The notes under the pieces are model-generated. The model was not told the DNA's origin. It saw only the letters and a list, made by a program, of their open reading frames with translations, and did not search any database. DNA of 24,693 nt from Alphaproteobacteria bacterium (GTDB lineage: Bacteria; Pseudomonadota; Alphaproteobacteria; Rickettsiales; JABSSG01). Made by a program: the position numbers and the translations under genes. Below are positions 1 through 7,492 of the stretch, one piece after another. The stretch's first letter is position 1, and each line of letters begins with the position of its first letter. The stretch covers positions 1 through 24,693 of the forward strand of contig JAHZKS010000106.1 in the NCBI GenBank assembly GCA_022600235.1, written 5' to 3'.

Positions 1-149
1 ATAAGAAGAAAAAATTTATATAGAAATACTACGTAACTAGATTTGAGATCTTGTGTTACAAATTTTGTAAGTGCATAAAGAGTGGCTATAGCAATAGAAT
101 CAACTAGAATCAAACTTATACCAGCTAGATTGTTACGCCCTTTGTACAT
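1..149 (-). CDS. EamA/DMT-family permease, N-terminal fragment (runs off left edge)
   Basis: Reading leftward from an ATG at 149 gives 49 open codons to the window edge, beginning MYKGRNNLAGISLILVDS. The fragment contains one hydrophobic helix followed by the ALTKFVTQDL and YVVFLYKFFLL segments. That pattern (a small-residue helix, then 'K...dlss..vvF.R') is the usual start of EamA/RhaT drug-metabolite transporters, inner-membrane proteins with ten helices that export or import small metabolites. Only the first helix and the start of the second are visible, so substrate and completeness cannot be judged. It is divergent from the FMN reductase at 290, leaving about 140 bp of shared AT-rich upstream DNA. 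The family call rests on recalled motif similarity only. Confidence 0.6.
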   Translation of the reverse strand, partial: MYKGRNNLAGISLILVDSIAIATLYALTKFVTQDLKSSYVVFLYKFFLL

Positions 150-289
150 TAAATTACTATATACCTATATACCCTACACTGGACCCAGAATAAACTTATC
201 CTATATAATTCACAACCAAATATAGAAAAAATAGCAATAAATTTATTTATCTGATATTATTCCCAGTCCAATTAATACCATTACAAACA

Positions 290-820
290 ATGAAATTATT
301 CTTACTTTCTGCCTCACTTGCTTCAGACTCTTTGAATAGTAAATTAATAGCTTCATGCCAATCTTATCTGCAGAATAAACATGAATTAATTATAGAGAAA
401 TTTAGTGATTTTGAATCTCCTTTGTACAGTATTGATATAGAAAACAAAGAAGGCATACCAAAAAATGTAGAAAGATTTGCATCACATCTAATAAATGCAG
501 ATAAAATAATATTTGCCGTGCCAGAGTATAATGGTTCAACACCTGGAGCATTTAAAAATATGATTGACTGGGTTTCAAGAATAAGACCAGTGCCCTTTAA
601 AAACAAACAAATACTTATCATATCTGCCTCTCCAAGTAACTATGGTGGAAACAGAGCTTTTTTGCATACGCGTGCACCTTTCGAATCATGTGGGGCATTT
701 GTGTACCCTAGAACATTTTCATTAGCCAATGCTCATAATATGATTGATAAGGATGGAAAAATCATAGATACTAAACTGGAACAAAACTTACATAACCTTA
801 TAGAAGAATTTACATCATAA
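290..820 (+). CDS. NAD(P)H-dependent FMN reductase family protein
   Basis: This 176-residue protein is a flavodoxin-fold reductase that passes electrons from NAD(P)H to FMN or to a quinone or azo substrate in the cytoplasm. Seen directly: an N-terminal beta strand (MKLFLLSASL), the family signature PEYNGSTPG at residues 78-86 followed by FKNMIDWVSR, and SASPSNYGG at 112-120, which in this family contacts the flavin phosphate. The length is normal for the family. The start is an ATG with no clear Shine-Dalgarno. The gene is separated by 11 bp from dut and is probably the first gene of a rightward operon that also includes the exporter genes. The physiological substrate cannot be read from sequence. 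Confidence 0.85.
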   Translation: MKLFLLSASLASDSLNSKLIASCQSYLQNKHELIIEKFSDFESPLYSIDIENKEGIPKNVERFASHLINADKIIFAVPEYNGSTPGAFKNMIDWVSRIRPVPFKNKQILIISASPSNYGGNRAFLHTRAPFESCGAFVYPRTFSLANAHNMIDKDGKIIDTKLEQNLHNLIEEFTS

Positions 821-831
821 TAGGAAATAAC

Positions 832-1287
832 ATGACACAAATCACAGTAAAACTAATTAAATCCGAATCAGGAAAAGACCTTCCAACTCCTAAATATGCA
901 ACAGCAGGGAGCGCTGGAATGGATTTATATGCAGATACTCAAGGCTCTATAACATTAGCAAAAGGAAAAAAAATGTTGATCTCCACAGGAATATCAATAG
1001 GTTTGCCTGAAAAATATGAAGCTCAAATCAGACCAAGGTCAGGTCTTGCAGCCAAAAATGGTATCACTGTATTAAATACACCTGGTACTATAGACTCTGA
1101 CTATACTGGAGAAATTAAAGTTATACTGATAAACCTATCAGATGAAGATTTTATAATAGAGCGTGGTATGAGAATTGCACAAATGATCATTGCACCGGTA
1201 ACCACAGCAAATTTTATAGAAACAGAGTCACTGGAAGAAACAGATCGTGGGACTAGTGGATTTGGATCCACAGGAGTCAAAGCTTAG
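832..1287 (+). CDS. dut: dUTP diphosphatase (dUTPase)
   Basis: It hydrolyses dUTP to dUMP and pyrophosphate, keeping uracil out of DNA and supplying dUMP for thymidylate synthesis. The 151-residue protein has all five trimeric dUTPase motifs in order: AGSAGMDLYA (25-34), PRSGLA (68-73), GTIDSDYTGEI (85-95, containing the catalytic Asp88 and the base-stacking Tyr91), RGMRIAQ (111-117) and the C-terminal arm RGTSGFGSTG (139-148). Length and motif spacing are typical, so the enzyme should be active. An AGGA sequence sits at suitable distance before the ATG. The gene lies 11 bp after the FMN reductase and 46 bp before the exporter permease, suggesting co-transcription. Confidence 0.97.
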   Translation: MTQITVKLIKSESGKDLPTPKYATAGSAGMDLYADTQGSITLAKGKKMLISTGISIGLPEKYEAQIRPRSGLAAKNGITVLNTPGTIDSDYTGEIKVILINLSDEDFIIERGMRIAQMIIAPVTTANFIETESLEETDRGTSGFGSTGVKA

Positions 1288-1333
1288 AGCCACACTTTTT
1301 ATACAGTTATACACCTGTAATAATTATAGGGTT

Positions 1334-2473
1334 ATGCATTTAATAGCACTAAAGATGTTAGTTGGTGACCGCGCCAAATATTTTGGCCTGGTATTCGGGG
1401 TTATGTTTGCCACGCTCCTTATGTCACAGCAAGTCTCAATGTTTATAGGAATTCTGGAAAGAACTGCCAGCCAAATAGTAGATGTGAGTGAAGCAGATAT
1501 ATGGGTTATGTCACCAGAAATGACGTATATAGATGAAATAAAACCTATGGCAGATTTTGAGCTGTACAAAATACGAGGAACCACAGGAGTCAAATGGGCT
1601 GTACCTTTCTTCAAGGGAATTGGTAGAGTAAAAACTTTTCATGGAAAACTACAACAAGTTGTGCTCATTGGAGTTGATAACGCTAGTTTAATCGGAAAGC
1701 CACCAAAAATGCTCGCAGGAAAATGGGAAGATCTCAAAGAGCCAAACGGTATAATTTTAGATAAAGCAGGCTGGGATTATATATGGCCTAACAAACCAAT
1801 CGAATTAGGTGTCGAAGTTGAGCTAAATGAAAAAATTGCAAAGATAGTAGGAATATGTGAAGCAAGCCCACCATTTATGACATCTCCAATAATGTATACA
1901 CAATTTAAAAATACACCAACTTATATACCACAAGGTAGAAAATACATGTCTTTTGTAGTAGCAAAATCTGAGGAAGGTTTCTCAGCTGAAGAAGTAGCAA
2001 GAAGCATTCATGACAAAACTAATCTACAAGCTCTAACAACAGAAGAATTTAAATGGAGAAGCATAAACCATTATCTTACAAAAACCGGAATACCAATAAA
2101 CTTTGGTATAACAGTAGGCCTTGGTTTTCTTATTGGAGCTACAATAGTTGCTCAGACATTTTACATATTTATTATAGAAAACATCAAACCATTTGCTGCT
2201 CTAAAAGCCATAGGAGTTACCAACAAACAAATATTCTTTATGGTAATGGTACAAACACTTGTTGTAGCATGTATAGGGTTTGGGATAGGAATTGGACTAG
2301 CCACATTATTTTTTGAGAGCACTTCTCACCTCAATGCAATGAGAGGTTTTCAATTGATTTATGAAGTTGTTATTGGCACCGGAATAACAATTTTGGTAAT
2401 TATGATCATGGCATCATATATTAGTATAAGAAAAGTATTACTTGTAGACCCAGCAACTGTATTTAGGAATTAA
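1334..2473 (+). CDS. ABC transporter permease, FtsX/DevC type
   Basis: This 379-residue inner-membrane protein is the permease of a tripartite exporter of the DevBCA/MacB-like class. It starts MHLIALKMLVGDRAKYFG, very like DevC permeases, and has one N-terminal helix (about 15-35), a large periplasmic domain (to about 245) and three C-terminal helices including the FtsX-type motif FAALKAIGVTNKQIF. The open frame extends upstream to an ATG at 1247 inside dut, but residues encoded there are not family-like, so I place the start at 1334. The stop is immediately followed by the ATG of the ATPase gene. Exported substrate unknown; DevBCA exports glycolipid in cyanobacteria, but that cannot be transferred here. 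Confidence 0.88.
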   Translation: MHLIALKMLVGDRAKYFGLVFGVMFATLLMSQQVSMFIGILERTASQIVDVSEADIWVMSPEMTYIDEIKPMADFELYKIRGTTGVKWAVPFFKGIGRVKTFHGKLQQVVLIGVDNASLIGKPPKMLAGKWEDLKEPNGIILDKAGWDYIWPNKPIELGVEVELNEKIAKIVGICEASPPFMTSPIMYTQFKNTPTYIPQGRKYMSFVVAKSEEGFSAEEVARSIHDKTNLQALTTEEFKWRSINHYLTKTGIPINFGITVGLGFLIGATIVAQTFYIFIIENIKPFAALKAIGVTNKQIFFMVMVQTLVVACIGFGIGIGLATLFFESTSHLNAMRGFQLIYEVVIGTGITILVIMIMASYISIRKVLLVDPATVFRN

Positions 2474-3178
2474 ATGTCAGAGAATATTCTTTCTACAAAA
2501 AACATTGATATGGTCTTTCATTCAGAAGCGCGTGAAACACATGTACTGAAAGATATTAACATTGAGATACCTAAGTCAAAAGTGATTATGCTAGTTGGAC
2601 CTAGTGGCTGTGGAAAAACAACTTTGCTCTCTATATTAACTGGAATGCTAACTCCTACGAAAGGATCTGTCTCATATAAGAGCCTAGACTTATTCGGAAT
2701 GGATAATAGCAAAAGAACCTTGCTCCGACAGAAAGAAATCGGACTTGTATTTCAGCAGTATAATTTAATCAATACTCTCACTGCAGCAGAAAATGTTGCA
2801 ATACCGCTACTAGCATCTGGTAATAACTTTGAAGATTCAATAAAAAGAGCATCACGAATATTGCAAATACTAAACCTGGGTGATCATGTAGATTTTTTAC
2901 CTGCAAAACTATCGGGAGGAGAACAACAAAGAGTAGCTGTTGCAAGGGGTCTAGTGCATAACCCTGATTTTATAGTATGCGATGAACCAACCGCGTCTCT
3001 AGATGCAAAAAATGGAAAGAATATAATTGAATTATTGCGTAATATATCACTCAACAAGAAAAAAACAGTCCTAATAGTTACTCATGATAATAGGATTTTT
3101 GACTATGCCGACTTAATAATTTATATGAATGATGGTAGAATAGAAAAACAAGAGTCAAGAAAAGGTAAAAATAGTTGA
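2474..3178 (+). CDS. ABC transporter ATP-binding protein, DevA/LolD type
   Basis: The 234-residue cytoplasmic ATPase powers the adjacent FtsX-type permease. Visible motifs: Walker A GPSGCGKTT (42-50), Q-loop FQQYNL (93-98), the ABC signature LSGGEQQRVAVARGL (from 146), Walker B FIVCDEPTASLD (from 166) and the switch histidine in VTHD (204). This is the MacB/LolD/DevA subfamily arrangement. Its ATG directly follows the permease stop codon with no spacer, and its own TGA overlaps the TTG start of the HlyD-like gene by four bases, so the three subunits are probably translationally coupled. Confidence 0.95.
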   Translation: MSENILSTKNIDMVFHSEARETHVLKDINIEIPKSKVIMLVGPSGCGKTTLLSILTGMLTPTKGSVSYKSLDLFGMDNSKRTLLRQKEIGLVFQQYNLINTLTAAENVAIPLLASGNNFEDSIKRASRILQILNLGDHVDFLPAKLSGGEQQRVAVARGLVHNPDFIVCDEPTASLDAKNGKNIIELLRNISLNKKKTVLIVTHDNRIFDYADLIIYMNDGRIEKQESRKGKNS

Positions 3179-4068
3179 AAAAGAATTTTCTTATAAATAT
3201 TTCATTACCTGCTATTGCTATAGCATTCTTGCTATTCATGTTTATTTCTATATCTGGTAAAAAAACTCCAGAACCAAGAACACCTACGATAGATCCACCA
3301 ACATCAACATTTAAGCATAAAATTGCAGGCCTTGGAATAGTAGAGTCGGATACGCGAATGATTAGCATGGGATCTCACACCGAAGGTGTAGTATCAAAAA
3401 TCTATGTCTCAGAGGGACAACAAATAGATAAAAACTCACCACTATTTAGCATTGAAGACTCTGAATTTAAGGCTAAAGTTGAACATGCTAGAGCAAAACT
3501 AAAAGTAGCAGAAATACACTATGAAGATGTATCACATCATCTAAATTTATTTGAAAGCATTAAAGACAAAAGAGCAATTAGCTATGAAGAGTTAAGCAGA
3601 AAAAGATTTGCCGCAAAAAAGGCCCATGCCGAGATGATAGAGGCTAAAACTAATCTTAAACTGGCAGAAGCCAAATTTAATAATTTAACAGTAAAATCAC
3701 CTGTAGATGCACATATACTTAAGGTAAACATAAAGGCAGGTGAGTATCTTGGTAATAATGGAGAGCAACCTGTCATAATAGGAAATTTACATAAAATGCA
3801 TGTTAGAGTAGAAATAGACGAAACAGATATCAATAGAATTAATCAAGATGCTAGAGCTGTAGGAATATTAAGAAGTAATAGCAAATCTAAAATACCTTTG
3901 AAATTTATAAAATATGACCCATATTTTATGCCTAAATCTAACTTGAATAATGACATCACAGAAAAAATAGATACTAGAGTAATAGAACTATTATATGAAT
4001 TTAATAATGATAAAATAGGTGCCTTCCCTGGACAAAGAATGGATGTCTTTATAGAAGAAGAGAAATGA
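3175..4068 (+). CDS. HlyD/DevB-family periplasmic adaptor protein
   Basis: This is a 297-residue membrane-fusion protein that would bridge the inner-membrane ABC permease to the outer-membrane channel. It has a short cytoplasmic tail and a signal anchor (about 4-27), a lipoyl-like beta segment (EGVVSKIYVSEGQQIDKNS), an alpha-helical hairpin rich in Ala, Lys and Glu (about 100-165), a second lipoyl half (LTVKSPVDAHILKVNIKAGE) and a beta-barrel ending GAFPGQRMDVFIEEE. The start is TTG at 3175, overlapping the TGA of the ATPase gene (TTGA). No ATG occurs until residue 22, which would delete the membrane anchor, so TTG is preferred. Confidence 0.9.
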   Translation: MKKNFLINISLPAIAIAFLLFMFISISGKKTPEPRTPTIDPPTSTFKHKIAGLGIVESDTRMISMGSHTEGVVSKIYVSEGQQIDKNSPLFSIEDSEFKAKVEHARAKLKVAEIHYEDVSHHLNLFESIKDKRAISYEELSRKRFAAKKAHAEMIEAKTNLKLAEAKFNNLTVKSPVDAHILKVNIKAGEYLGNNGEQPVIIGNLHKMHVRVEIDETDINRINQDARAVGILRSNSKSKIPLKFIKYDPYFMPKSNLNNDITEKIDTRVIELLYEFNNDKIGAFPGQRMDVFIEEEK

Positions 4069-4069
4069 T

Positions 4070-5452
4070 ATGAAGCATTTAACAAGAATTTGTATCCTAA
4101 CTATATTCCTTTTATCATCCTGCATACAAAAGCAAACAAACCATCATGAAAATCTTGATATAAAAAGCAACTGGAGCAATACAGAGCATTCTTCTGAGAG
4201 TAATATAGAGCATTTAGATACACAACAAAACAAATACTGGTGGAAAAATTTTAATAACCCAACTATTGATAAACTAGTAGAAGTTGCTCTAGAAAATAAT
4301 ATTGATTCAAAAATATCGCTTGCAAGAATTATAGAAGCAAGAGGTAACAGATCTCTAAGCAAAAGCAAGCTTATACCTAATATTGATATCTCACAATCTT
4401 CTAATAGTAGTGATGCTTTCGTTAGCCTTGGATCTAAGACAGTACTGGTATTTAATACTGCTCTAGATGCATCCTGGGAGATAGATTTATTTAATACAAA
4501 TAAATATAAATACGATTCAAAAAGTAACTTATTAAATGCAGCCATTGCTGACCAAAAACACATAAGTGTAACTTTGGTTGCAGACATTATATTAAATTAT
4601 ACAGATTACCTTAAATACAAAAATCTAGCAGATATACGAAAACAAAAGATTGAATTACATAAACACCATTTAGATATTACACAATCAAAACATATATCTG
4701 GCTTAATTACTGATCTAGAATTAGAAGAAAAAAAGGCCAAATACTCGCAAATCAAATCAGAGATATATAGCTTTGATACAGAAATGAAAAAAGCCAGACA
4801 CAGGCTAGAGACTCTTTGTGGGATACAGGCCGGAACATCAAATATCTTAGATAATAACGATACAGAAATACCATTAATCCCAAAGGAGATGGTAATGAGC
4901 TCTCCAACTCATGTCATAGAAAATAGACCTGACGTTCAAAAATCTATGTATGAATTATTAGCCGCTACATCCATGACTAAATCTGCTATATCAGAACAAT
5001 ATCCAAAAATAACATTATTAGGGTCTATAGGGTACCAAGATTCAAGTATTTCTCCCTCAAGTGAAGCATTTAGTCTTGGACAAACTATGTTATCACCAAT
5101 ATTAAATTTTCAAAAAATTAAATCAAATATAAATATATATGAGTCAAAAGAAGAACAAGCATTTTTAAAATATAAAAAATCTATGTTGCTAGTGATAGAA
5201 GATGTAGAATCAAGCCTAGTATCTTATTACAATGCACAGAAAAACCACGAAGCTCTACACACTACGTTTACACACCGAAAGCATGCTTTAGATCTTGCTA
5301 AACACTTATATGAAAGCCAAACAAAACCTTATACAACAGTTTTAGACGCAGAAGAAGACTTACTTAATACACACTCTGATCTCATTACGAGCAGTTCAAA
5401 TCTTTTAGCTACAACAACAAAATTGTATAAAGCCTTAGGATATGGAGTATAA
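4070..5452 (+). CDS. TolC/NodT-like outer-membrane efflux lipoprotein
   Basis: The 460-residue protein is the likely outer-membrane channel of the exporter encoded just upstream. It has a lipoprotein signal with lipobox LLSSC (Cys18), then a KYWWKNFNNPTIDKLVEVAL segment (about residue 55), typical of NodT-type outer-membrane factors ('WW..f.dp.Ld.Lv..Al..N'). Two long alpha-helical repeats follow, the second containing ENRPDVQKS and KSAISEQYPKITLLGSIGY, the usual NodT motifs. Its ATG is one base after the adaptor's stop codon, so the complete tripartite system is encoded in one run. The gene ends convergent with, and one base from, the leftward membrane-protein gene. Confidence 0.92.
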   Translation: MKHLTRICILTIFLLSSCIQKQTNHHENLDIKSNWSNTEHSSESNIEHLDTQQNKYWWKNFNNPTIDKLVEVALENNIDSKISLARIIEARGNRSLSKSKLIPNIDISQSSNSSDAFVSLGSKTVLVFNTALDASWEIDLFNTNKYKYDSKSNLLNAAIADQKHISVTLVADIILNYTDYLKYKNLADIRKQKIELHKHHLDITQSKHISGLITDLELEEKKAKYSQIKSEIYSFDTEMKKARHRLETLCGIQAGTSNILDNNDTEIPLIPKEMVMSSPTHVIENRPDVQKSMYELLAATSMTKSAISEQYPKITLLGSIGYQDSSISPSSEAFSLGQTMLSPILNFQKIKSNINIYESKEEQAFLKYKKSMLLVIEDVESSLVSYYNAQKNHEALHTTFTHRKHALDLAKHLYESQTKPYTTVLDAEEDLLNTHSDLITSSSNLLATTTKLYKALGYGV

Positions 5453-5453
5453 A

Positions 5454-6320
5454 TTACTTGCCTTTCTTGATCATTTTTTTTCCTAAAGGATACTTAACTT
5501 CAAAATGAAAGAGTAAAGCGAAGAATACCCAGAATAAAATAAGAGTGACAACTGCAAATAACGGCGTACCACCTTTATCGCTACTAAAATAGAATAAATG
5601 CAATAAACTCTTATCTACAATATTAATTTTAGTAACGTAGAAAATAGATCCCATAACCATACCTAACATAGATACATTTCCAAACTTTGTAGTTTTCTTG
5701 TGCCATACAAAGTCAACACACTTACCTACAACAAAATGAAATATAAAGAATGCTATCTGGAAATATACTATTACAAATAAAGACTCTACTAAGCCACGGC
5801 TTGTTTGAGGACCTACTAACAGCACCATAGCAATGATAGCAATGAATGAAGCATTTAATATCATAACCAAATATACAAAATCTTTATATGTGAACTCTAT
5901 ATCAAGGAAACTCACTACACGATCAAGAAAAGTCATCTTTTTTAAAGCAAAAACTACGTGCCAGTAAACCATTCCAAATACTAAACTCATCACCACTAAA
6001 AGTAGCAAATGCACATTAAATGGAAAATCCCCTAGATATACACCTCTAAAGTAGGTAATAATCACAGTTCCTACTAATCCAATATATACCGACTCTCTTG
6101 TCATGCTAGAATCACTAGTTTTATGACCATGAAACTTTAGGTACGCTTTACCTACAAGAAAAGTGAAGAAGATCAAATATAGTTGCTGACCTAATATTGT
6201 ATAATACTCTTCAAACCCAACTCTTCCGCTGTACACCATATACAACATCACTACAAAAAATATGATATTGAACTTAATAATCCCTTCTAGTAGATTTCTA
6301 TAACTTAATTTTGATTTCAT
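5454..6320 (-). CDS. Uncharacterised 8-helix membrane protein
   Basis: I do not recognise this 288-residue protein. It shows about eight hydrophobic helices (roughly residues 16-32, 48-64, 80-98, 104-125, 149-170, 180-200, 218-236 and 258-278), short charged loops, a mid-protein PQTSRG loop and a basic C-terminal tail (GKKMIKKGK). No catalytic or transport motif stands out. It is preceded by a good Shine-Dalgarno, GAGGG seven bases before the ATG, and a plausible promoter (6348-6376), so it appears to be a single-gene transcription unit. It is convergent with the exporter operon and divergent from rpmJ. An integral inner-membrane location is the only firm inference. Confidence 0.75.
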   Translation of the reverse strand: MKSKLSYRNLLEGIIKFNIIFFVVMLYMVYSGRVGFEEYYTILGQQLYLIFFTFLVGKAYLKFHGHKTSDSSMTRESVYIGLVGTVIITYFRGVYLGDFPFNVHLLLLVVMSLVFGMVYWHVVFALKKMTFLDRVVSFLDIEFTYKDFVYLVMILNASFIAIIAMVLLVGPQTSRGLVESLFVIVYFQIAFFIFHFVVGKCVDFVWHKKTTKFGNVSMLGMVMGSIFYVTKINIVDKSLLHLFYFSSDKGGTPLFAVVTLILFWVFFALLFHFEVKYPLGKKMIKKGK

Positions 6321-6347
6321 CTTTTTACCCTCTTTAATCCTAAATTA

Positions 6348-6376
6348 ATTGTATTTCTCTAATTTATATAAATCAA
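6348..6376 (-). promoter_or_regulatory. Predicted sigma-70-like promoter for the 8-helix membrane protein
   Basis: On the minus strand there is TTGATT (6371-6376), a 17-base spacer, and TACAAT (6348-6353). The expected start of transcription would lie about 20 bases before the ATG at 6320, leaving room for the GAGGG ribosome-binding site. The -10 box matches consensus at 5 of 6 positions and the -35 at 4 of 6. In AT-rich DNA such matches arise by chance, so this is a moderate call. Confidence 0.42.
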
Positions 6377-6511
6377 ATATTAGATCGTCATACAAGAGAG
6401 TGATCACAGAAGATTCATAATTTTTGTGCAAATACACAGCAAATATTTATATAAAAGCAAATAAAACATGATAATCCTCAGTTAAATTTAACACTTTCTC
6501 TCACTTTTATC

Positions 6512-6539
6512 TTGACGAATCTATACGCATTATGATAAT
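6512..6539 (+). promoter_or_regulatory. Predicted sigma-70-like promoter for rpmJ
   Basis: TTGACG (6512-6517), a 16-base spacer and GATAAT (6534-6539), each matching consensus at 5 of 6 positions. The predicted start of transcription is about 30 bases before the rpmJ ATG at 6575. A perfect 12-bp palindrome, GTTAAATTTAAC, lies at 6481-6492, about 20 bases before the -35 box. The remaining DNA of the 6321-6574 gap (the other promoter aside) shows nothing I can interpret. Confidence 0.5.
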
Positions 6540-6574
6540 CTTCGCCCTCGTATCTAAACAACTGAGATTGAACA

Positions 6575-6700
6575 ATGAAAGTTTACGCCTCATTAAAAGC
6601 AGTAAAAAATCGAGACAAAGACTCTAGAATAGTCAAAAGAAGAGGTCGTATTTACGTTATAAACAAGATGAAACCTAGAATGAAAGCTAGACAGGGCTAA
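6575..6700 (+). CDS. rpmJ: 50S ribosomal protein L36
   Basis: Hand translation gives a 41-residue, very basic protein starting MKVYASLKAV and ending KMKPRMKARQG. It has the L36 core KRRGRIYVIN and matches the alphaproteobacterial form recalled from Rickettsia. L36 binds 23S rRNA in the large ribosomal subunit. There are no cysteines, so this is the zinc-free paralogue type, in which the Cys/His ligands are replaced. It has its own promoter and stands alone rather than in the spc ribosomal operon, as is usual in alphaproteobacteria. No strong Shine-Dalgarno is visible. Confidence 0.95.
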   Translation: MKVYASLKAVKNRDKDSRIVKRRGRIYVINKMKPRMKARQG

Positions 6701-6774
6701 TAAATAGTCCTTATCTTGATTATACCAACCATCTACACACCTTTTAAATAAAAAGATTTTTTAATCACTCTTTG

Positions 6775-6803
6775 TTGAAACATACTCTTTACATCTATAT
6801 AGT
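6775..6803 (+). promoter_or_regulatory. Predicted promoter for tRNA-Arg
   Basis: TTGAAA (6775-6780), a 17-base spacer and TATAGT (6798-6803), each 5 of 6 to consensus with ideal spacing. Transcription would start near 6810, about 34 bases before the mature tRNA 5' end. This is the best-looking promoter in the window. Confidence 0.55.
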
Positions 6804-6820
6804 CTCGCATATATTAATTT

Positions 6821-6834
6821 CTTACTTAAGTAAG
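6821..6834. repeat. Perfect 14-bp palindrome in the tRNA-Arg leader
   Basis: CTTACTTAAGTAAG is self-complementary over all 14 bases. It lies between the predicted transcription start (about 6810) and the tRNA 5' end (6844). With no loop it is more suited to a dimeric protein site than to an RNA hairpin, although the inner bases could open to form a small one. Function unknown. Confidence 0.5.
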
Positions 6835-6843
6835 CAGATTAAA

Positions 6844-6920
6844 GCGTCCGTAGCTCAACTGGATAGAGTACTTGACTACGGATCAAGAGGTTGGGGGTTC
6901 GAATCCTCCCGGACGCGCCA
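6844..6920 (+). tRNA. tRNA-Arg (anticodon ACG)
   Basis: The 77-base gene folds fully: acceptor GCGTCCG/CGGACGC, D stem GCTC/GAGT, anticodon stem CTTGA/TCAAG with loop CTACGGA (anticodon ACG), T stem GGGGG/CCTCC with loop TTCGAAT, discriminator G and an encoded CCA end. The wobble adenosine would be edited to inosine by TadA so that the tRNA reads CGU, CGC and CGA. The encoded CCA means no tail addition is required for first maturation. Confidence 0.97.
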
Positions 6921-7012
6921 TTTCTTATAATATAATATTCTGGTTAAAAACATATTTACTTCATATAAATATATGTAGTACGATCATACGTGTAATTAAA
7001 AATATTAGACTT

Positions 7013-7438
7013 ATGAAAACAGAAGTAATGAAAGAATTTAAAAGAACAAATATTGCTATCGCGATACTACTCAATATAATTACTTTTGATTTCTATAGTA
7101 TTTACTGGCTAGGAGAACAAAGAAAATTCCTAAACTCAAAAACTCCATCAAACCAGACACCCATCACATTTGTTATTGCGTGTTATATATTACTAATATT
7201 ACTTTGGTTCTTTTCACATGGTGTGTGGTTCCTATATTTTGCCGTAAAACTTTTACTATTATTTGAAATCAGAAATAAGATTCACTCTGTATCTCAAATA
7301 AAGCAACATGATAATCATTGGATGAATGCTGCTTATTTATTTATATTTGGATTTTTATACCTTATCTATAAGTTAGACGATTTCCCTGCAAATAAAAAAA
7401 CCCCTGAAAAACAAGAGAGCCCAGCCCGCTTTAAGTAG
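7013..7438 (+). CDS. DUF4234-like small membrane protein
   Basis: From the ATG at 7013 the product is 141 residues. It has a basic N-terminus, a hydrophobic segment followed by DFYSIYWLGEQRKFLN, one or two central helices (about 55-90) and a further helix (about 108-122) ending in LYLIYKLDDF. The arrangement '(I/L)T(F/L)..Y.iYWl....' is reminiscent of DUF4234 proteins, small bacterial membrane proteins of unknown role; this is a recalled resemblance. The frame is open further upstream into the tRNA-Arg gene, but those codons cannot be real. An alternative ATG is at 7028. No clear promoter is seen, so it may be read through from the tRNA. Confidence 0.6.
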   Translation: MKTEVMKEFKRTNIAIAILLNIITFDFYSIYWLGEQRKFLNSKTPSNQTPITFVIACYILLILLWFFSHGVWFLYFAVKLLLLFEIRNKIHSVSQIKQHDNHWMNAAYLFIFGFLYLIYKLDDFPANKKTPEKQESPARFK

Positions 7439-7464
7439 ACTATTGATCCCACTATCTCTATAAT
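7436..7464 (+). promoter_or_regulatory. Possible promoter for the aldolase-like gene
   Basis: A perfect TATAAT (7459-7464) lies 28 bases before the ATG at 7493, with a weak -35 (TAGACT, 7436-7441) at 17-base spacing. The -10 is convincing and the -35 is not. Confidence 0.35.
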
Positions 7465-7492
7465 CTTTTTACCCAACTATGTTAGAAGAAAT

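Noticed and set aside
1247..1333. Upstream extension of the exporter permease into dut
   Set aside because: The extra 29 residues overlap dut in another frame and do not look like the family N-terminus, whereas MHLIALKMLVGDRAKY from 1334 does.
4144..4587. 147-residue leftward frame opposite the TolC-like gene
   Set aside because: It is antisense to a well-supported coding region, with Leu/Ser-rich content expected from reversed codons.
6741..6764. Possible rho-independent terminator after rpmJ (CTTTT...AAAAG and GATT...AATC with T-run)
   Set aside because: The stems are only four or five A-T-dominated pairs, too weak to call.
6872..7012. Start of the DUF4234-like frame inside tRNA-Arg
   Set aside because: The first codons lie in a perfectly folding tRNA gene; the ATG at 7013 is a sufficient start.
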